DNA from: Streptomyces luomodiensis
GTDB lineage: Bacteria; Actinomycetota; Actinomycetes; Streptomycetales; Streptomycetaceae
Direction of reading: 5' to 3'
DNA: 64,000 nt
Assembly: GCF_031679605.1 (NCBI RefSeq)
Contig: NZ_CP117522.1
Location: 7,006,001-7,070,000, forward strand
The first letter of the stretch is position 1, and every line of letters begins with the position of its first letter. The position numbers were made by a program, and so were the translations under genes. This document shows positions 26,801 through 34,554 of this stretch, piece after piece. The notes below the pieces were generated by a model. It searched no databases, was not told where the DNA came from, and was given only the letters and a program-made list of their open reading frames with translations.

Positions 26801-27842
26801 GGCCGCCACGGATGACCTCCAGCACCGTCACGCCCTGGAGGCCCTCCTGGGCGGCCAGCAGCGAGTCGGGCGGCACCAGACCGCCGTCCAGGATCACCAC
26901 CACATGCGGCGCGTCCAACAGCGGCTGCCCGTCCCGGTTGAACCGCGAACGGCCCTCCAGCTGGTTCTTCAGCAGATCCTCGACCTCGGCCAGATTGTCG
27001 CTGAACAGCCGCTTGGTCCCGGCTCCGTCCACCGATCCGGGCACCTGGGTGTGCGGCAGCCACTTGACCCAGTCCCACTCCTCCGTGGCGCCCGCCGCGG
27101 CCACCACTGCGATCACCAGGTCCTCGGGCGAGTGCAGCGCGGCAAGGCTCGCCACCAGGGCCCGGCTCGTCCCCAGGGCGGTCTCCGGCTCGCCGGAGAC
27201 CGTCAGGTGGTAGAAGGCGCGCAGGCTGACGGCCATTGGCATACCGTCCAGCGACCGGTGGACCGCCAGGAACTGCTGCATGGCGCCCGCCGACAGCGGC
27301 TCCAACTCCTCCACCGGGGCGGTCTCCGGTGCCACCAGCGGGGTCCACAGCTCCTGGGGGCCGAGCCCGATCCGCACCTGGACGAAGTCGTCATCGGTGA
27401 TCCGCCGCTCCCACAGCCGGCTGCCCTCCGCCACCAGCGACCACAGCTGCTCGGGGGAGGGGTGGAGGAAGAACTGCGCGTCGCGCTGCGCGCGCGCCGT
27501 ACGCTGCACCCTCCGCCGGGTCTTGGCGAGGTATTTGAGATAGTCGCGGCGGCCCTCCACCGCTTCGCCCTGCGCGCCTTTGCGATACCGGATCGCCTGT
27601 GCGATGGCCATCGATACGGTCGACAGCAACATCATCACGCCCATGATCTTCATGAACGGCGCCGAATTCGGCATGAAGAAGAAGACCACCGACGACCCCA
27701 TGCCGAGCATGGGAAGCAATTGCATCGCCATGCCTTCCTGAGTGCCGCGGGGCAACTCAGGAGGGGATTCGAGTCGGAGTTCATCCGCGGGCATCTCGGG
27801 CGGAGTCTCCCGAGGCGGACGTTTCACGATGATCTGGCTCAT
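23877..27842 (-). CDS. eccC: Type VII secretion ATPase EccC (three FtsK/SpoIIIE domains)
   Basis: Product of 1321 aa, the motor of the ESX channel. The start MSQIIVKRPPRETPP at 27842 is chosen because the same N-terminus heads the paralogue at 39188-43423; the frame runs 20 codons further without support. Two membrane helices lie at about 41-57 and 63-83. Three ATPase domains carry Walker A motifs GATGSGKS (about 475), GGPRSGKS (about 833) and GESESGKT (about 1120). Walker B segments read VIDEFSEL, VIDGW and VVDDYD, so only the first has the catalytic glutamate, as known for EccC. Divergent from eccD. Confidence 0.97.
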   Translation of the reverse strand: MSQIIVKRPPRETPPEMPADELRLESPPELPRGTQEGMAMQLLPMLGMGSSVVFFFMPNSAPFMKIMGVMMLLSTVSMAIAQAIRYRKGAQGEAVEGRRDYLKYLAKTRRRVQRTARAQRDAQFFLHPSPEQLWSLVAEGSRLWERRITDDDFVQVRIGLGPQELWTPLVAPETAPVEELEPLSAGAMQQFLAVHRSLDGMPMAVSLRAFYHLTVSGEPETALGTSRALVASLAALHSPEDLVIAVVAAAGATEEWDWVKWLPHTQVPGSVDGAGTKRLFSDNLAEVEDLLKNQLEGRSRFNRDGQPLLDAPHVVVILDGGLVPPDSLLAAQEGLQGVTVLEVIRGGLDELRGGLSLIVRPGLLRVESASAVYEGVPDALSLAGAEALARQLAPLRISAGGGDDEPLLTNLEFTDLLNLGDAASIDPAVTWRPRSTAERLRVPIGVGESGAPVMLDLKEAAQEGMGPHGLCVGATGSGKSELLRTLVLGLAVTHSSETLNFVLADFKGGATFSGMAELPHVAAVITNLADDLTLVDRMRDSITGELQRRQELLRSAGNYANIHDYEKARAAGTPLEPLASLVLVIDEFSELLTAKPDFIEMFIQIGRIGRSLGVHLLLASQRLEEGRLRGLDTYLSYRIGLRTFSAAESRTALGVPDAYHLPSVPGSGYLKFGTEEMVRFKAAYVSGPYRSSTSTVVGSGPIPTDRRPVLFTASPVPVRFAEPDPAFTYTADSDRGDDALADTVLDVIVHGLEGRGPAAHQVWLPPLTEASSLDQLMPQLAVSPERGLHASGYARSGGLCVPIGMVDKPFEQRREIFYRDFSGAQGHMLIVGGPRSGKSTVVRTLAGSFALTHTPHEVQFYGLDFGGGGMIAIEGLPHVGGVASRLDPEKIRRTIAEVTGVLNRREEFFRDNNIDSIGTYRQLRASGQLPGESWGDIFLVIDGWQSFKTDYEALEPIVADIATRGLGLGVHLIVTVTRYMEMRAALKDQFLSRLELRLGDPMDSELDRKVAANVPVGTPGRGLTPEKLHFLGGLPRIDGTSGNPEDLAEATAAFVRASVDNWPGPHAPQVRMLPRSLSVREIPSGHEQPERGIAIGIDEMNLEPVFIDFETDPFFAIYGESESGKTALLRLLIKQITERYTPEQGLFVVGDYRRSLLEVVPQPHLVGYGTTQNAFEKYITDMNTLISQRIPGTDVTPQQLRNRSWWSGPRAFIVVDDYDLVATSSGNPMAELVDNLPYARDAGVNIIVARTTAGAGRSSYEPFMQRFKELGAQGVVLSGSPGEGELLGQVKARPLPPGRGFFVSRRGGASLIQTAWVPTVD

Positions 27843-28058
27843 CGGCCTGTCTATCCCCCGATACGGCTGAACAATTGAGGACCTGCTGAGGACCGCGCGC
27901 ACGCTCGCGGCGTGTCATTGCGGCGCCTGCCCGGCAACGAACCGATCCTACGTGTCGGGACGATAATCGGCGCCCGGTAGGGTGACCTCCCGCACACTGT
28001 CAGACATGACGCGTCCGGACGGAAGACGCGGCGAGACGCTAATGAGAGGGCCACGCAG

Positions 28059-29546
28059 GTGAGTTCGACCACATCGACCGGTTTCTGCCGAGTGACGGTC
28101 GTCGCACCCGACAGCCGCATCGACGTCGCCCTCCCCGACGACATAGCCCTTGCGGATCTGTATCCGGAGATGCTCCGGCTGACCGGCCAGACCCAGCCCA
28201 CGGGAACCCCGGTCGGCTACCACTTCGTCCGCCGCGACGGCACCGTCCTGGACGGTTCCCGCTCCCTCGCGGCGCAGCGCGTGCTGGACGGCGACGTGCT
28301 GTCCATGCGTCCCTTCGCGCAATCGCTCCCACCCGTCGTACGCGACGACGTCTCCGACGCCATCGCCTCGACGGTGGCCGGCGACCACGCCCTGTGGAAC
28401 GCCCGCTACCTGCGCGCCTGCGGCCTCTTCGGCGGGGCCCTGCTCCTGGTCTTCATGGGCTTCGTGCTGTGGTTCGCCGATCCGGTCAAGCACGACATGC
28501 ACGGCCTGCCCGGCATCATCGCCGGCGGCGTCGGCCTGCTGCTCGCGGTCTTCGCCGGCGTACGGGCCCGGGTCTACGACGACCGGGGCTCCGCCGTCGC
28601 CCTCGGCCTCGCGGCACTCCCGCACGTGATGATCGGCGGCTCCGGCGCCCTGGCGCTGGACCCGGGCGAGGGCATCGGGCGGCTTCAGTTCCTGCTCGGC
28701 AGTGTCGCCGTCCTGATCGTGTCGGTCGCTCTGGTCGCCGCCATGCCCTCCGGCGACGCCCCGTTCGTCGCCGCCGTCGTCCTCTCGGCGTTCGGCACGG
28801 TGGCCACCTTCTGCCAGATCCTGACCGACACCAGCGCGGCGGGCACCGCGGCCGTCTGCGTAGCGGTCGCCATCGCCGCCATCGCGTTCCTCCCCGGCCT
28901 CTCCGCGCGCGCCGCCCGGCTGCCCATCGGATACGTCGCCCCCCGCGACACCTCGCGCAACGACTACGGCGCCTCCGGCGGCCTCGACCCGGACACCCCC
29001 TCGTCCGCCGCCGCCCGGCCGGTCGACGGCGAGCGGATCGCGGCCCAGGTCAAGCGCGGTCACGAGCTCCTCCTCGGCCTGGTCGGCGGGTGCGCGGCGG
29101 TCGTCGTCGGTTCGTCGGCGGTCCTCGGCTTCTCCGACGGCGCATGGGCCCAACTGCTCGCCCTGGCCGCCGGTCTGGCGATGCTGCTGCGCGCCCGTCT
29201 CTTCCGGTACACCTGGCAGGTCGCCTGCGTCCTGGCGTCCGGCATCGTCTCCCTCGCCCTCCTCATCCTGGGACTCGCCCTCAACCCGCCGACGAGCGCC
29301 GTGATCGACCTGCTCAGCGGCGACAGCGGCCCGCTGAACATCCGTACCGTCTGGCTGACCGCCTCCGTCGCCTTCGGCGCCCTGATCCTCATCGCGATCG
29401 CCTTGATCGTCCCGAAGAAGAGCGTGACGCCCTTCTGGGGCCGCTTCGGAGACCTGGTCGAGGGAGCGATGCTGCTGTCGATCACACCGCTGGTGCTCGC
29501 CGTCCTGGATGTGTATGCGACGGCGCGCGGCTTGGTGAGCAAGTGA
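28059..29546 (+). CDS. eccD: Type VII secretion integral membrane protein EccD
   Basis: Product of 495 aa. EccD forms the dimeric membrane barrel of the ESX channel. The N-terminus (about 10-90) is the ubiquitin-like YukD domain, with VTVVAPDSRIDVALPDDIALADLYPEML. About eleven hydrophobic helices follow from residue 115, interrupted by a polar loop near 295-325 (DTSRNDYGASGGLDPDTP). GTG start at 28059, 216 bp from the divergent eccC. With EccB, EccC and EccE it completes the core of one T7SS. Confidence 0.95.
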   Translation: MSSTTSTGFCRVTVVAPDSRIDVALPDDIALADLYPEMLRLTGQTQPTGTPVGYHFVRRDGTVLDGSRSLAAQRVLDGDVLSMRPFAQSLPPVVRDDVSDAIASTVAGDHALWNARYLRACGLFGGALLLVFMGFVLWFADPVKHDMHGLPGIIAGGVGLLLAVFAGVRARVYDDRGSAVALGLAALPHVMIGGSGALALDPGEGIGRLQFLLGSVAVLIVSVALVAAMPSGDAPFVAAVVLSAFGTVATFCQILTDTSAAGTAAVCVAVAIAAIAFLPGLSARAARLPIGYVAPRDTSRNDYGASGGLDPDTPSSAAARPVDGERIAAQVKRGHELLLGLVGGCAAVVVGSSAVLGFSDGAWAQLLALAAGLAMLLRARLFRYTWQVACVLASGIVSLALLILGLALNPPTSAVIDLLSGDSGPLNIRTVWLTASVAFGALILIAIALIVPKKSVTPFWGRFGDLVEGAMLLSITPLVLAVLDVYATARGLVSK

Positions 29547-29571
29547 CGTTGTCCGGCGCGCAGTGCCGTTG

Positions 29572-29712
29572 CGAGGTCGGCGGGGTCGGAGAGGTCGGAG
29601 AGGCCGGCGGGGTCGGCGAGGTGGGAGAGGCCGGCGGGGTCAGCGAGGTGGGAGAGGTCGGCGAGGTCGAAGAGGCCGGAGAGGTCGAAGAGGCCGGAGA
29701 GGTCGGCGAGGT
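29572..29712 (+). repeat. GGCGAGGTC 9-bp minisatellite after eccD
   Basis: About fifteen degenerate 9-bp units (GGCGAGGTC, GGAGAGGTC, GGAGAGGCC) start 26 bp after the eccD stop. Because the unit is a multiple of three, all frames stay open and create misleading frames on both strands. No gene is supported here. Confidence 0.8.
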
Positions 29713-29743
29713 TTCGCACGTGCCGTTCCGGGCCCGGTGACGC

Positions 29744-30418
29744 ATGAGCCGTTTCTTATGGCTGCGCACGCCGGACATGCCGGGGTGGGGGAACAGGCCG
29801 AAGGACGAGAGCGTCTCCGCCCAGATACGTGCGTTGCCCGAGGGGCGCAGATGGCCCATCGAGACGCTGGCACACCCCGAGCGCCGTTCCCAGCCCGGCG
29901 CGGGCGGCGACCCCCTTGCGCCCATCACCCTCTGGGCCGACCCGTACCGAGAGCGCGTCTACGCCCACCTCGTGCCGCAGGCCGCGGACAAGGGCTCGCC
30001 GGTCACGTACCACGTGACCGGCGCGGCCGGTGAACACCTGGCGACCATCACCTACGAACCGGCCCTGCGCGGCGGCCGGTTGAGGCCACGGTGGACCGTG
30101 CGACAGACGGGGGCGCCGGAGGCCGTGGGACTCAAGGGGCGGATGGTGTGGTGGTGGCTGTGGTGGCTGCTCGCCCCGGTGCACATCCCCCTCGCGATCG
30201 CGCTCAGCTTCACCCTTGAGGAGGACATCGCACTGCCCTTCCCGCGCCGGATCAGGTGGCGGGCGGGCGGCACGGGCAAGGCCGTCCTGGACTGGCGAAG
30301 AGTCGGCCGCAAGAACGAGAGCGTCGAGCACGACAGCCGCTTCAGTCCGTGGCTGCATGTGGCGGCGGACTGGTGGGATCCGCGGGTGGCCGCTGCTCTG
30401 CTGGCGTTGCTCAGCTGA
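29744..30418 (+). CDS. Unrecognised protein with one hydrophobic segment
   Basis: Product of 224 aa. No family recognised. Residues about 130-158 form a Trp-rich hydrophobic stretch (MVWWWLWWLLAPVHIPLAIALSF) that may be a membrane helix. The flanking halves are soluble and basic. The ATG at 29744 has only a weak upstream site, so the start is uncertain. Codon use is high-GC and typical for the genome. It lies between the two T7SS modules and could belong to either; no functional evidence is visible. Confidence 0.65.
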   Translation: MSRFLWLRTPDMPGWGNRPKDESVSAQIRALPEGRRWPIETLAHPERRSQPGAGGDPLAPITLWADPYRERVYAHLVPQAADKGSPVTYHVTGAAGEHLATITYEPALRGGRLRPRWTVRQTGAPEAVGLKGRMVWWWLWWLLAPVHIPLAIALSFTLEEDIALPFPRRIRWRAGGTGKAVLDWRRVGRKNESVEHDSRFSPWLHVAADWWDPRVAAALLALLS

Positions 30419-30582
30419 CGCCGATGGACAGCGGACACACCATCCTCTGGACGGAGCGACCACAGCCCGCCGAAAGCTCTCTCAACCCTTCTCCCGATAA
30501 GCCCGATGCCCGAACTACTCGAACTATCCAACCTATCCGCACTATGCCCGGGAATCGCCAACCCGGCCGTACCGCAATGTAG

Positions 30583-30611
30583 TTGGGCCGTGCACCCTCT
30601 GCCACTAAGGT
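30583..30611 (+). promoter_or_regulatory. Candidate promoter of the second T7SS module
   Basis: TTGGGC (30583-30588) and TAAGGT (30606-30611) are separated by exactly 17 bp. They stand about 42 bp before a micro-ORF and 65 bp before the first module gene. Hexamers and spacing fit the housekeeping sigma factor. Confidence 0.5.
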
Positions 30612-30652
30612 GGTGCCGACCGTCATCATGAACACCGCAGGGGGGAATCTCG

Positions 30653-30679
30653 ATGAGTGAGAGGCGCGGGTCCCGGTGA
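30653..30679 (+). other. Possible 8-codon leader ORF (MSERRGSR)
   Basis: An ATG at 30653 follows a strong GGGGGGAA. Its stop TGA overlaps the GTG start at 30676 (GTGA). The next gene has a weak ribosome site of its own, so translational coupling through this leader is plausible. Confidence 0.4.
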
Positions 30680-31146
30680 GCGACGCCGGCGCGAGCAGGG
30701 CACGCGGCGACTCCGACCTCAAGGTGGAGGCCGAGACACTGGCGAGCTTCAAGAGCCGGGTCGACAAGATCCTGATCGACCTCGAGGAATCACCGGCCGC
30801 CAAGGGCAAGATCAGCGACCAGACGGTCGCGCACGCCGCCTTCGGCGCGGGTTTCACCGCCGCCGGCGACCTCGCCGGCGCCTACGAGAAGCTGCACGCC
30901 CGCCTGGAGCAGTTCTCCAAGACACTGGGCGACCAGCTCGAGGCCCTCGGCATCGCCGTCCAGATCTCCGACCGCGGCTACGAGAGCATCGACGCCGAGC
31001 AAGCAGCCCGCCTCCGCGCCATCCAGCAGCGCACGGCCGAGTACTACGGCCCGAACGCGGACGGCCGGCCCGGCGCGCACCAGAAGAAGGACACACCGCA
31101 GACCGGCACGGGCAAGTCCGGCACCGCCGACTCGGACTTCAGGTAG
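30676..31146 (+). CDS. Helical T7SS-associated protein, paralogue of the 17996 gene
   Basis: Product of 156 aa, aligning with the 160-aa protein at 17996-18478: ASFKSRVDKILIDLEESPAAKGKISDQ against EFKKRVDRLLTELDKSSAAHGKISEQ, and LRAIQQRTAEYY against LKAIQRRTQAYY. Fully helical with a polar Lys/Thr/Gly tail. GTG at 30676; a stop codon in frame at 30658 rules out a longer start. It is followed after 8 bp by a WXG100/Pro-rich paralogue, repeating the order of the first module. Likely a partner of that protein. Confidence 0.8.
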   Translation: MSDAGASRARGDSDLKVEAETLASFKSRVDKILIDLEESPAAKGKISDQTVAHAAFGAGFTAAGDLAGAYEKLHARLEQFSKTLGDQLEALGIAVQISDRGYESIDAEQAARLRAIQQRTAEYYGPNADGRPGAHQKKDTPQTGTGKSGTADSDFR

Positions 31147-31154
31147 GGGGAGAC

Positions 31155-32693
31155 ATGGGGAACGGGGAGTTCGAGGGCCTGTCGGTGGAGGCGCTACGGG
31201 CCATGCTGGCCAACGCCGACCCCGACAAACTGACCGCAGTCGGCACCGCCCTGGGCGATGCCGGCCCGAAGATCCTCGACATCGGCTCCGACCTGCGCCG
31301 CCACGTGTCCCGCGTGGAATGGACCGGCGAGGGCGGCTCCGCCTTCCGTGAATGGGCCCACGACTTCGCCCTGGAGGTCATGCGCTTCGGCCAGTTCACC
31401 TCCACCGTCGGCCAACACGTGGCCCAGGCCGGCCAGGCCCTCTCCGAGACCAAGTCCGCCATGCCCGAGTCCAGGGACCCCAAGGCAGCCCACGAGGACC
31501 CGGCCGCCCAAGAAGCCGCCCGACGCGACACCGAAGAGGCCAAGCACCAGATGGAGCGCCTCTCCTCGGCCTACCGGGCGGCACAGGAGACGATGGCGGC
31601 GGAGCGGGAGCCGCAGTTCAAACTGCTGCCGGGGTTGGACAGGATTGACAGCTACTATCCGTCGGAGGCTTCGGGAACAACCGAAGGCGATTCCGTCCCC
31701 AGCATGGGAGCTCGTGCGCGCCTGACCGCTGCAAACTCGACGGATGATAGCTCGGCGAATGCTGGACAGCAGCCGGATCCAGTACCAGCTGATCGTCAGT
31801 CACTGGGTACAACGATCGACTCCACCACAGCCGTTCCGAAGCCAGGGACGCATGCACCGGCAGAACTGGTGACGCCGGTTGCTGACCCTCCCAAGCAGTC
31901 AGCCTCTGACCTAGGGCCGATCACCCCCGGTATGTCCCGCGCGCCCGCGCCAGTGCCTTCTAGACCATCAATGCGTGGAGGCGGGAGCGGCACCGTTCGT
32001 CCCCCGCTCATCGGCCGTTCCCACGTGGGCACGGAAGGAACGCCCATCCGTCCGGTCGTTCCACGCAGTTCGCCGGGAGGTGACCTCATTGGCGGCCAGC
32101 CCCGTCCAGGGGGCGACTCTTCCAGGACGCGCCTTCCACGGGGCATGGTGGTAGGAGAAGAGCACGCGCCGATGTCACGTGGGCCCATGACCGGGGGCAC
32201 CAATCGCGTGCCGGGCACTGGGGGGCCAGCCGCTGAAGGAATGCCCGCGGGACGCCGGTTGGCCTCAGAGCCGGGTGGGCAGGTCAGCGGGCCACGCATG
32301 CCCACCTCGAATAGCAGCGCCAATCCACGTAGAGCAGCGATCGGCGAGGAGCGCGGTGCCACTGGACGAGCACCTGCACCAGGAATCGCACGCCCAAGCA
32401 CGTCGGTGGGCACCGCTGGTGCATCGGGCGATACAACCACCGAACGAAGACTGGCATCGGAGACCGGAGGATCTGTTGCTGACACCCGTACATCTCCACG
32501 AAGGCGTGCGGAATTCACTCGTGGCGGAACGGGTTTGGTGCGCTCTGAGGACAACGTGAGTCCCATTCGCACGGAAGCCAGGGGCAGTAACGCCAATCGT
32601 CGCCGAACAGAGCATGGACGTGAGAACGCGAGTGGGGGTGACGGCTCCTGGCCCCTTGGCCGACGAGACGCTGTGCCTCCCGTCGTTGAGTAA
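31155..32693 (+). CDS. WXG100 protein with long Pro/Gly/Ser-rich tail, second copy
   Basis: Product of 512 aa. ATG at 31155 behind GGGGGAG gives MGNGEFEGLS; longer frames upstream are a shadow of the previous gene. The WXG100 domain carries W56-T-G58 then GEGGSAFREW, and YRAAQET at 140-146, parallel to the first-module protein. The tail is disordered and ends EFTRGGTGLVR near 457 and VPPVVE. Base composition changes within the gene: the N-terminal domain is G/C-rich like its neighbours, but from about 31620 codons become visibly AT-richer. That suggests the tail was exchanged or is diverging. Confidence 0.8.
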   Translation: MGNGEFEGLSVEALRAMLANADPDKLTAVGTALGDAGPKILDIGSDLRRHVSRVEWTGEGGSAFREWAHDFALEVMRFGQFTSTVGQHVAQAGQALSETKSAMPESRDPKAAHEDPAAQEAARRDTEEAKHQMERLSSAYRAAQETMAAEREPQFKLLPGLDRIDSYYPSEASGTTEGDSVPSMGARARLTAANSTDDSSANAGQQPDPVPADRQSLGTTIDSTTAVPKPGTHAPAELVTPVADPPKQSASDLGPITPGMSRAPAPVPSRPSMRGGGSGTVRPPLIGRSHVGTEGTPIRPVVPRSSPGGDLIGGQPRPGGDSSRTRLPRGMVVGEEHAPMSRGPMTGGTNRVPGTGGPAAEGMPAGRRLASEPGGQVSGPRMPTSNSSANPRRAAIGEERGATGRAPAPGIARPSTSVGTAGASGDTTTERRLASETGGSVADTRTSPRRRAEFTRGGTGLVRSEDNVSPIRTEARGSNANRRRTEHGRENASGGDGSWPLGRRDAVPPVVE

Positions 32694-32731
32694 CTCGCAT
32701 AGTAATTGAGGCATCGGGAGATTTCGTAGAC

Positions 32732-33967
32732 ATGTCAGTCTCGTCCGGCAACATTCATCGGGGTTTGGGTCGAGGACGGGTGTTGCTTGCGGTCGTAGTC
32801 ACCAGTCTGGGATGCCTTACATCCCCGGCAACGGCCGCAGATGCACGTTCGGGCCAGTGGTATTTGGATGCCATGAAGGCCGAGGAAATGTGGCAGGCAA
32901 GCACCGGGAAGGGCGTGACTGTTGCCGTTATAGACAACAAGGTCGACGACTCCATTCCTGAATTGCGTGGCCAGGTTCTGAAGGGCAAGGATTTCACTAA
33001 GACGCAGGACTCAAGTGTCCGCAGTAACAGCCATGGTACGCAAATGGCTGCGCTCATCGCGGGTTCGGGGCGATCGGGCGGTATCCAGGGAGTGGCTCCC
33101 GGAGCTAAGATCCTTCCATTGAAGGATGGCGGCTTTGACCACACAGAGATTGATGACCCAACGGATAAGTGGGTCAAAGCGATCAGGTATGCGATAAAAA
33201 AAGACGCCCGTATCATCAACATGTCAGTAGGTGCCGTCGGACTTCTGGACGGGTCTGCCGAGAAAATGCAGGCAGCTGTTGATGAAGCAAACGCAAAAGG
33301 AGTACTTATCCTTGCGGGTATGGGAAATGATGGCGACATCGGAGGTGAAGCAGCTTACCCTGCGCGTCTTAGGGGCGTAGTGGCGGTATCCGCTGTGGAT
33401 AAAACTGGTACGGTCACCAAATTTTCCACCAATGGTGCGCAAGTGGCTCTAGCCGCACCTGGTGCAGAAATACCTGAGCGCTGCTCGACGGATGGTGGCT
33501 GGTGCCAGGGGAAGGGAACTAGCCAAGCGACTGCTATTGCCTCGGGGTCGGCAGCCCTCATTTGGTCCGCGCACCCGCATTGGACTGCGAACCAGGTTTT
33601 GCGCGTGATGATGCAAACGGCGAGTAAGCCCGAGGGCAAGGTTCCTAGCAGGTACATCGGCTACGGCATCATCCGCCCCGGCCAAGTCCTGCTGGACGGT
33701 AAGGGAGACCCGGGGCCGGCGGACGTCAATCCGCTGTTCCCGGACTACCACCCGGGGCAGAACTCTTCCACATCGCCGTCTTCCCCTTCGCAGACCGATG
33801 CCCCGTCGGAAGCATCGGACACGCAGGACAAGGCTGCGGGCACCTCCACATCAGGCGACGATGACGGTGAGGGCAGCACCCTCCTCTATGTCGGAGTTGG
33901 CATCGCCGCAGTCCTGGCCCTAGGCGGCGGGGTGTTCGCCTTGGCGCGCCAACGGAGGGGGACCTAG
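32732..33967 (+). CDS. Divergent mycosin (S8 family serine protease), second-module copy
   Basis: Product of 411 aa. Signal peptide at about 14-36. Triad residues are D68 (VAVIDNKVDD), H101 (SHGTQMAA) and S264, with N199 for the oxyanion hole. The serine loop GTSQATAIASG is identical to the mycosin at 20068 and again lacks the usual proline. A Cys pair (ERCSTDGGWC) matches one in that paralogue. A Ser/Thr/Asp-rich linker, a C-terminal helix (LLYVGVGIAAVLALGGGVFALA) and basic end follow. Codon use is AT-richer than the first-module copy. Confidence 0.88.
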   Translation: MSVSSGNIHRGLGRGRVLLAVVVTSLGCLTSPATAADARSGQWYLDAMKAEEMWQASTGKGVTVAVIDNKVDDSIPELRGQVLKGKDFTKTQDSSVRSNSHGTQMAALIAGSGRSGGIQGVAPGAKILPLKDGGFDHTEIDDPTDKWVKAIRYAIKKDARIINMSVGAVGLLDGSAEKMQAAVDEANAKGVLILAGMGNDGDIGGEAAYPARLRGVVAVSAVDKTGTVTKFSTNGAQVALAAPGAEIPERCSTDGGWCQGKGTSQATAIASGSAALIWSAHPHWTANQVLRVMMQTASKPEGKVPSRYIGYGIIRPGQVLLDGKGDPGPADVNPLFPDYHPGQNSSTSPSSPSQTDAPSEASDTQDKAAGTSTSGDDDGEGSTLLYVGVGIAAVLALGGGVFALARQRRGT

Positions 33968-34086
33968 TAGAAGAACAGTTTTCGACGGCATTCCCTCGGG
34001 TGAGGTAGAGCCTGGTGGTCGCCCGCTGTTTTTGGCGGTGTCACACAGAGGACAATGTAGATGCCTATGTGGATTTAGGGGGAGAA

Positions 34087-34545
34087 ATGACGTTCGGTGA
34101 AGAATGGGACGCGCTTCGCTCTCAGGCAGCAGCGCGGCAGAAGGTCCGCATGCAGCTCGATCACGTCGGTGGTGGAGGCACATCCAGTGCAGCAGGGAAA
34201 GCCGACCTTAGCGTACACGCTGATGATCTGGGGGCAATTGGCCATGAAGCCTATAAATTGTATAACCGAGTCAAGGCCGATGGCGATCAAGCTCGCGTAA
34301 GCAGCTCTGATGCGGCCACACAACTTACCAGAGACAATTTCACGACAGGCTCGGCGCTTACTAAAGTCGTGGACACGTGGGGAACTCAGCTCAAGACGCT
34401 GATGCAGGCATGTGCACATATCTCGAATCACCTCGATTATTCCGCCGCGTCAAGCAGAGAAAATGACGAGGAGATTGCAACCAACATGCGCAATGCCGAT
34501 GGCAAGTCTATGAGTGTCTCCCTGATCGACAAGTACTTCAGCTGA
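34087..34545 (+). CDS. Small helical WXG-like protein in the cargo region
   Basis: Product of 152 aa. The ATG at 34087 follows GGGGGAG closely. The protein is predicted almost wholly helical: MTFGEEWDALRSQAAARQKVRMQL, a Gly/Ala break, a helix around DLGAIGHEAYKLYNRVKADG and an end helix around VVDTWGTQLKTLMQACAHIS. There is no exact WXG and no YxxxD/E. The gene ends 9 bp before a 728-aa WXG-containing protein, the usual place for a small ESX partner or chaperone. Codons are AT-rich for this genome. I do not recognise the family. Confidence 0.7.
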   Translation: MTFGEEWDALRSQAAARQKVRMQLDHVGGGGTSSAAGKADLSVHADDLGAIGHEAYKLYNRVKADGDQARVSSSDAATQLTRDNFTTGSALTKVVDTWGTQLKTLMQACAHISNHLDYSAASSRENDEEIATNMRNADGKSMSVSLIDKYFS

Positions 34546-34554
34546 GGAGTGTCT

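Noticed and set aside
25209..27878. 889-codon plus-strand frame over eccC
   Set aside because: It is antisense to EccC, whose three Walker motifs are unmistakable; the translation is low-complexity His/Arg/Gln.
29060..29719. Pentapeptide-repeat-like protein on the minus strand (ADLSGLFDLSGLFDLADL)
   Set aside because: The pattern has a three-residue period from a 9-bp minisatellite, not the five-residue period of pentapeptide repeats, and the frame continues antisense into eccD.
32732..33967. Loss of protease activity in the second-module mycosin
   Set aside because: D68, H101, N199 and S264 are all present; only the loop after the serine differs.
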